Of a stretch of DNA of 64,000 nucleotides, positions 61,951 through 64,000 are shown piece after piece. A program made the position numbers and the translations under genes. The stretch is from positions 186,001 to 250,000 of the forward strand of contig CAZGJZ010000006.1 in NCBI GenBank assembly GCA_964525935.1, read 5' to 3'. How positions within the stretch are numbered: the stretch's first letter is position 1; each line of letters begins with the position of its first letter. Under the pieces are notes generated by a model. That model did no database searches and had not been told where the DNA came from. It saw nothing but the letters and a program-made list of their open reading frames with translations. The DNA comes from UBA2377 sp964525935 (GTDB taxonomy: Bacteria > Verrucomicrobiota > Verrucomicrobiia > Opitutales > Opitutaceae).

Positions 61951-62289
61951 ATGAAACTCATCATCGCCATCATCAAGCCATTCAAACTCGAGGAAGTGAA
62001 ACAAGGTCTGGCGGAAATCGGTGTGGAAGGCATGACCGTGACCGAGGTCAAGGGCTTTGGCCGGCAGAAGGGCCACACCGAGATCTACCGCGGTAGTGAA
62101 TACACCGTGGATTTCCTGCCGAAGGTGAAGCTCGAGATCGCCGTGGCCGACGACGTCGCCGGCAAAACCGTGGACGCCATCGTGAAGGCGGCCAAGACCG
62201 GCAAGATCGGCGACGGCAAAGTGTTCGTGATGCCGATCGAAGAAGTCGTGCGTATTCGCACCGACGAGCGCGGCGAATCCGCCGTCTGA
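61951..62289 (+). CDS. glnK: Nitrogen regulatory PII protein
   Basis: 112 residues from the ATG at 61951. PII signature: AIIKPFKLEEVKQGL at the start, the T-loop with the uridylylation site Tyr51 in YRGSEYTVDF, and IGDGKVFVMPIEEVVRIRT. It signals nitrogen and 2-oxoglutarate state and blocks AmtB when nitrogen is sufficient. Placed between two amt genes. Confidence 0.96.
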   Translation: MKLIIAIIKPFKLEEVKQGLAEIGVEGMTVTEVKGFGRQKGHTEIYRGSEYTVDFLPKVKLEIAVADDVAGKTVDAIVKAAKTGKIGDGKVFVMPIEEVVRIRTDERGESAV

Positions 62290-62323
62290 GTCGACGCCGC
62301 GAGTCTGTTAGCAAAGAGTTTGA

Positions 62324-62352
62324 AAAGGGCGGGTTTTTGACCCGCCCTTTTT
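62324..62352 (+). terminator. Intrinsic terminator after glnK
   Basis: Arms AAAGGGCGGGT / ACCCGCCCTTT around TTTTG, followed by a T-run. It should separate glnK from the second amt gene. Confidence 0.9.
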
Positions 62353-62534
62353 CGTGTTCACACGAGTTGGATGAGCGTGGCTGCAGGTCCGGCTGTTGGC
62401 CGGGCAACCCTCCCGGCGGGCGGGCCTACCGTGAGAGGGTCAGCGTTCTATTCAAGGCCTTATGACAAGCGCCAAACCATTGGTTCGCAGCAGTTTTTGC
62501 TGAGTTTGAATTTTTTTTGAGAATTCCACGTGCA

Positions 62535-62549
62535 TGGCCCCGGTTTTGC
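62535..62549 (+). promoter_or_regulatory. Possible sigma-54 promoter of the second amt gene
   Basis: TGGCCCCGGTTTTGC fits the -24/-12 pattern TGGCAC-N5-TTGC with the correct spacing of GG and GC. However, the expected start would be about at the first ATG (62560), so the leader would be almost absent. It is suggestive only. Confidence 0.4.
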
Positions 62550-62565
62550 TTAAGGGAACATGCCC

Positions 62566-63993
62566 ATGAAAAAACTGCTTACCAAAAACCTGCGTATCCT
62601 CGCGCTGATCGGCCTCGGCTGTCTGTCGGCGCTTACCAGTCTGGCTGAAGAAGCGAAAGCTCCGCCGCCTGACCCCACCGTCGAACAGCGTATCGCTGAC
62701 CTCGAGGCCTATGTGAACAACACCGCGCGCACGCCGGATGTTGCTTCCAAGATCCCCGGTCCCGGTCCCGGCCACAATGCGTGGCAGATGACCAGCACGG
62801 CGCTTGTGCTCTTCATGACGCTGCCCGGCCTGGCGCTTTTCTACGGCGGCCTCGTGCGCAAGAAAAACGTCCTCTCCGTGCTCGCGCAGTGCATGGGTAT
62901 CGCGGGCCTGGTGACCATCCTCTGGTGGGCCATCGGCTACAGCCTCGCGTTCGGTGCGGGCAATGCCTTCATCGGCGACGCGACCTACAAATTTTTCGAA
63001 GGCGTCCTCCCGGGTAACACCGGTGCGGGCTACTACTGGATCAGCGACTCGATGTGGGCGATGTTCCAGCTCACCTTCGCGATCATCACGCCGGCCCTCA
63101 TCATCGGTGCCATCGCCGAGCGCATGAAGTTCAGCGCGGTGCTGCTGTTCGTCGCGATCTGGATGTTCGCGGTCTACTTCCCCTTTGCCCACATGGTCTG
63201 GTCCACGACCGGCTTCATGTGCGGTCCGCTCAACCCGAACGCCGGCATCAAGGCGATCGACTTCGCGGGCGGCACCGTGGTGCACATGACCTCCGGCTGG
63301 TCCGCGCTGGTGCTCTGCATCATCCTCGGGCCGCGTCTCGGCTTCGGCAAGGAGCCGATGCCCCCGCACTCGCTGGTGCTCTGTATGGTCGGCACCGGTA
63401 TGCTCTGGGTGGGCTGGTATGGCTTCAACGCGGGCTCCGCGCTGGGCGCCGACGCCATCGCCTCCAACGCCTTCACCACCACCACGCTCGCGGCGGCCGT
63501 CGCCGGCTTTGTCTGGGCGGTGGCTGAATGGATCATCCGCGGCAAGCCGAGCGTCCTCGGTTTCTGCTCCGGTATCGTCGCCGGCCTTGTGGTGATCACG
63601 CCCGCCGCCGGTTTCGTAACCGCCAACTCGGCCGTCATCATGGGCGTGCTCGCCGGTATCGTGCCGTTCATTGCGGTGTCCTACCTCAAGAAGCTCCTCG
63701 GCTACGATGATGCCCTCGACACCTTCGGCGTGCACGGCGTGGGCGGCACCCTGGGTGCCATCCTCACCGGCGTCTTCGCCGACGAGAGCGCCAACAGCGT
63801 GGTTGCCGGCCTGAAGACCGGCCTGGTGGTCGAACAGCTCAAGGCCGTCGCCCTCACCATCGTGTGGAGCGTCGTCGCCACGGCGATCATCGCCTACATC
63901 GTCAAGGCCGTCATCGGCCTGCGTCCGACACCTGAAGTCGAGTCCAACGGTCTCGATGTCAGCGAGCACGGTGAAGAAGGCTACATCAACTAA
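62566..63993 (+). CDS. Ammonium transporter (second copy)
   Basis: 475 residues from the ATG at 62566, which has AAGGGA eight bases upstream; an ATG six bases earlier is possible. A signal peptide and an extra 50-residue N-terminal segment precede the channel. Conserved segments: GLALFYGGLVRKKNVLSVLA, VHMTSGWSALVL and DTFGVHGVGGTLGAILTG with the pore histidine. Different subtype from the first copy. The window ends seven bases after its stop. Confidence 0.95.
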   Translation: MKKLLTKNLRILALIGLGCLSALTSLAEEAKAPPPDPTVEQRIADLEAYVNNTARTPDVASKIPGPGPGHNAWQMTSTALVLFMTLPGLALFYGGLVRKKNVLSVLAQCMGIAGLVTILWWAIGYSLAFGAGNAFIGDATYKFFEGVLPGNTGAGYYWISDSMWAMFQLTFAIITPALIIGAIAERMKFSAVLLFVAIWMFAVYFPFAHMVWSTTGFMCGPLNPNAGIKAIDFAGGTVVHMTSGWSALVLCIILGPRLGFGKEPMPPHSLVLCMVGTGMLWVGWYGFNAGSALGADAIASNAFTTTTLAAAVAGFVWAVAEWIIRGKPSVLGFCSGIVAGLVVITPAAGFVTANSAVIMGVLAGIVPFIAVSYLKKLLGYDDALDTFGVHGVGGTLGAILTGVFADESANSVVAGLKTGLVVEQLKAVALTIVWSVVATAIIAYIVKAVIGLRPTPEVESNGLDVSEHGEEGYIN

Positions 63994-64000
63994 CCTCAAC

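Overview
The window is 64 kb of a high-GC bacterial chromosome with dense protein coding, frequent ATGA-type gene overlaps, a PEP-CTERM protein, PAS-rich hybrid histidine kinase, polysaccharide-lyase-like enzymes and few clear Shine-Dalgarno sites. This combination points to Verrucomicrobiota, most likely Opitutaceae. That placement is an inference from gene content, since no similarity search was possible.

Layout. 1-6.4 kb: a glycan or uronate-degradation group (heparinase II/III-like protein, secreted beta-helix lyase-like protein, Gfo/Idh/MocA oxidoreductase). 6.4-8.1 kb: left-handed beta-helix acyltransferase and trpS. 8.1-12.2 kb: a small TonB-type protein, then the minus-strand run tyrA-aroA-cmk-plsC with stop/start overlaps. 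12.3-18.4 kb: a non-catalytic SUMF-like membrane protein, EVE protein, a 37-residue membrane protein, PIN-TRAM protein, OsmC protein, tRNA-Ala(CGC), a Lys-rich/starch-binding-like protein, a DUF374 acyltransferase and tRNA-Asp(GTC).

18.46-26.2 kb is a visibly AT-richer island. It has 21-bp imperfect terminal inverted repeats beginning GGT, each abutted by the same 8-bp sequence TTTTACCC, and it encodes an IS1-family-type transposase. I read it as a 7.7-kb cargo-carrying IS1-family transposon inserted between the divergent tRNA-Asp and tRNA-Arg genes. About 15 mostly unrecognised cargo genes include an HNH-type protein, a two-helix coiled-coil protein, small Cys-rich proteins, an XRE regulator and a lipoprotein.

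26.2-44 kb: tRNA-Arg(TCT), argH, mutL, glgP, a ketosynthase/ACP pair with a TMEM175-like channel, a ydbH-ynbE-ydbL envelope lipid-transport set, a nucleoside transporter, gamma carbonic anhydrase, folA, and a tandem pair of peptidase-MA-like proteins of which the first has lost its HExxH motif. 44-54 kb: cyclophilin, phosphoheptose-isomerase-like SIS protein, recF, TSUP permease, ruvC, a hybrid histidine kinase coupled to hemH, gpmI and the PEP-CTERM protein. 54-64 kb: two divergent CPA2 antiporter paralogues, aspS, an L-rhamnose mutarotase and the nitrogen cluster amt-glnK-amt.

Apart from the transposon, the most unusual DNA signal is a set of degenerate 7-bp-period repeats at three places: the argH-mutL gap, inside the linker of mutL, and the gap after ruvC. 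In the two intergenic copies the heptads form two opposed blocks, like the arms of an inverted repeat.
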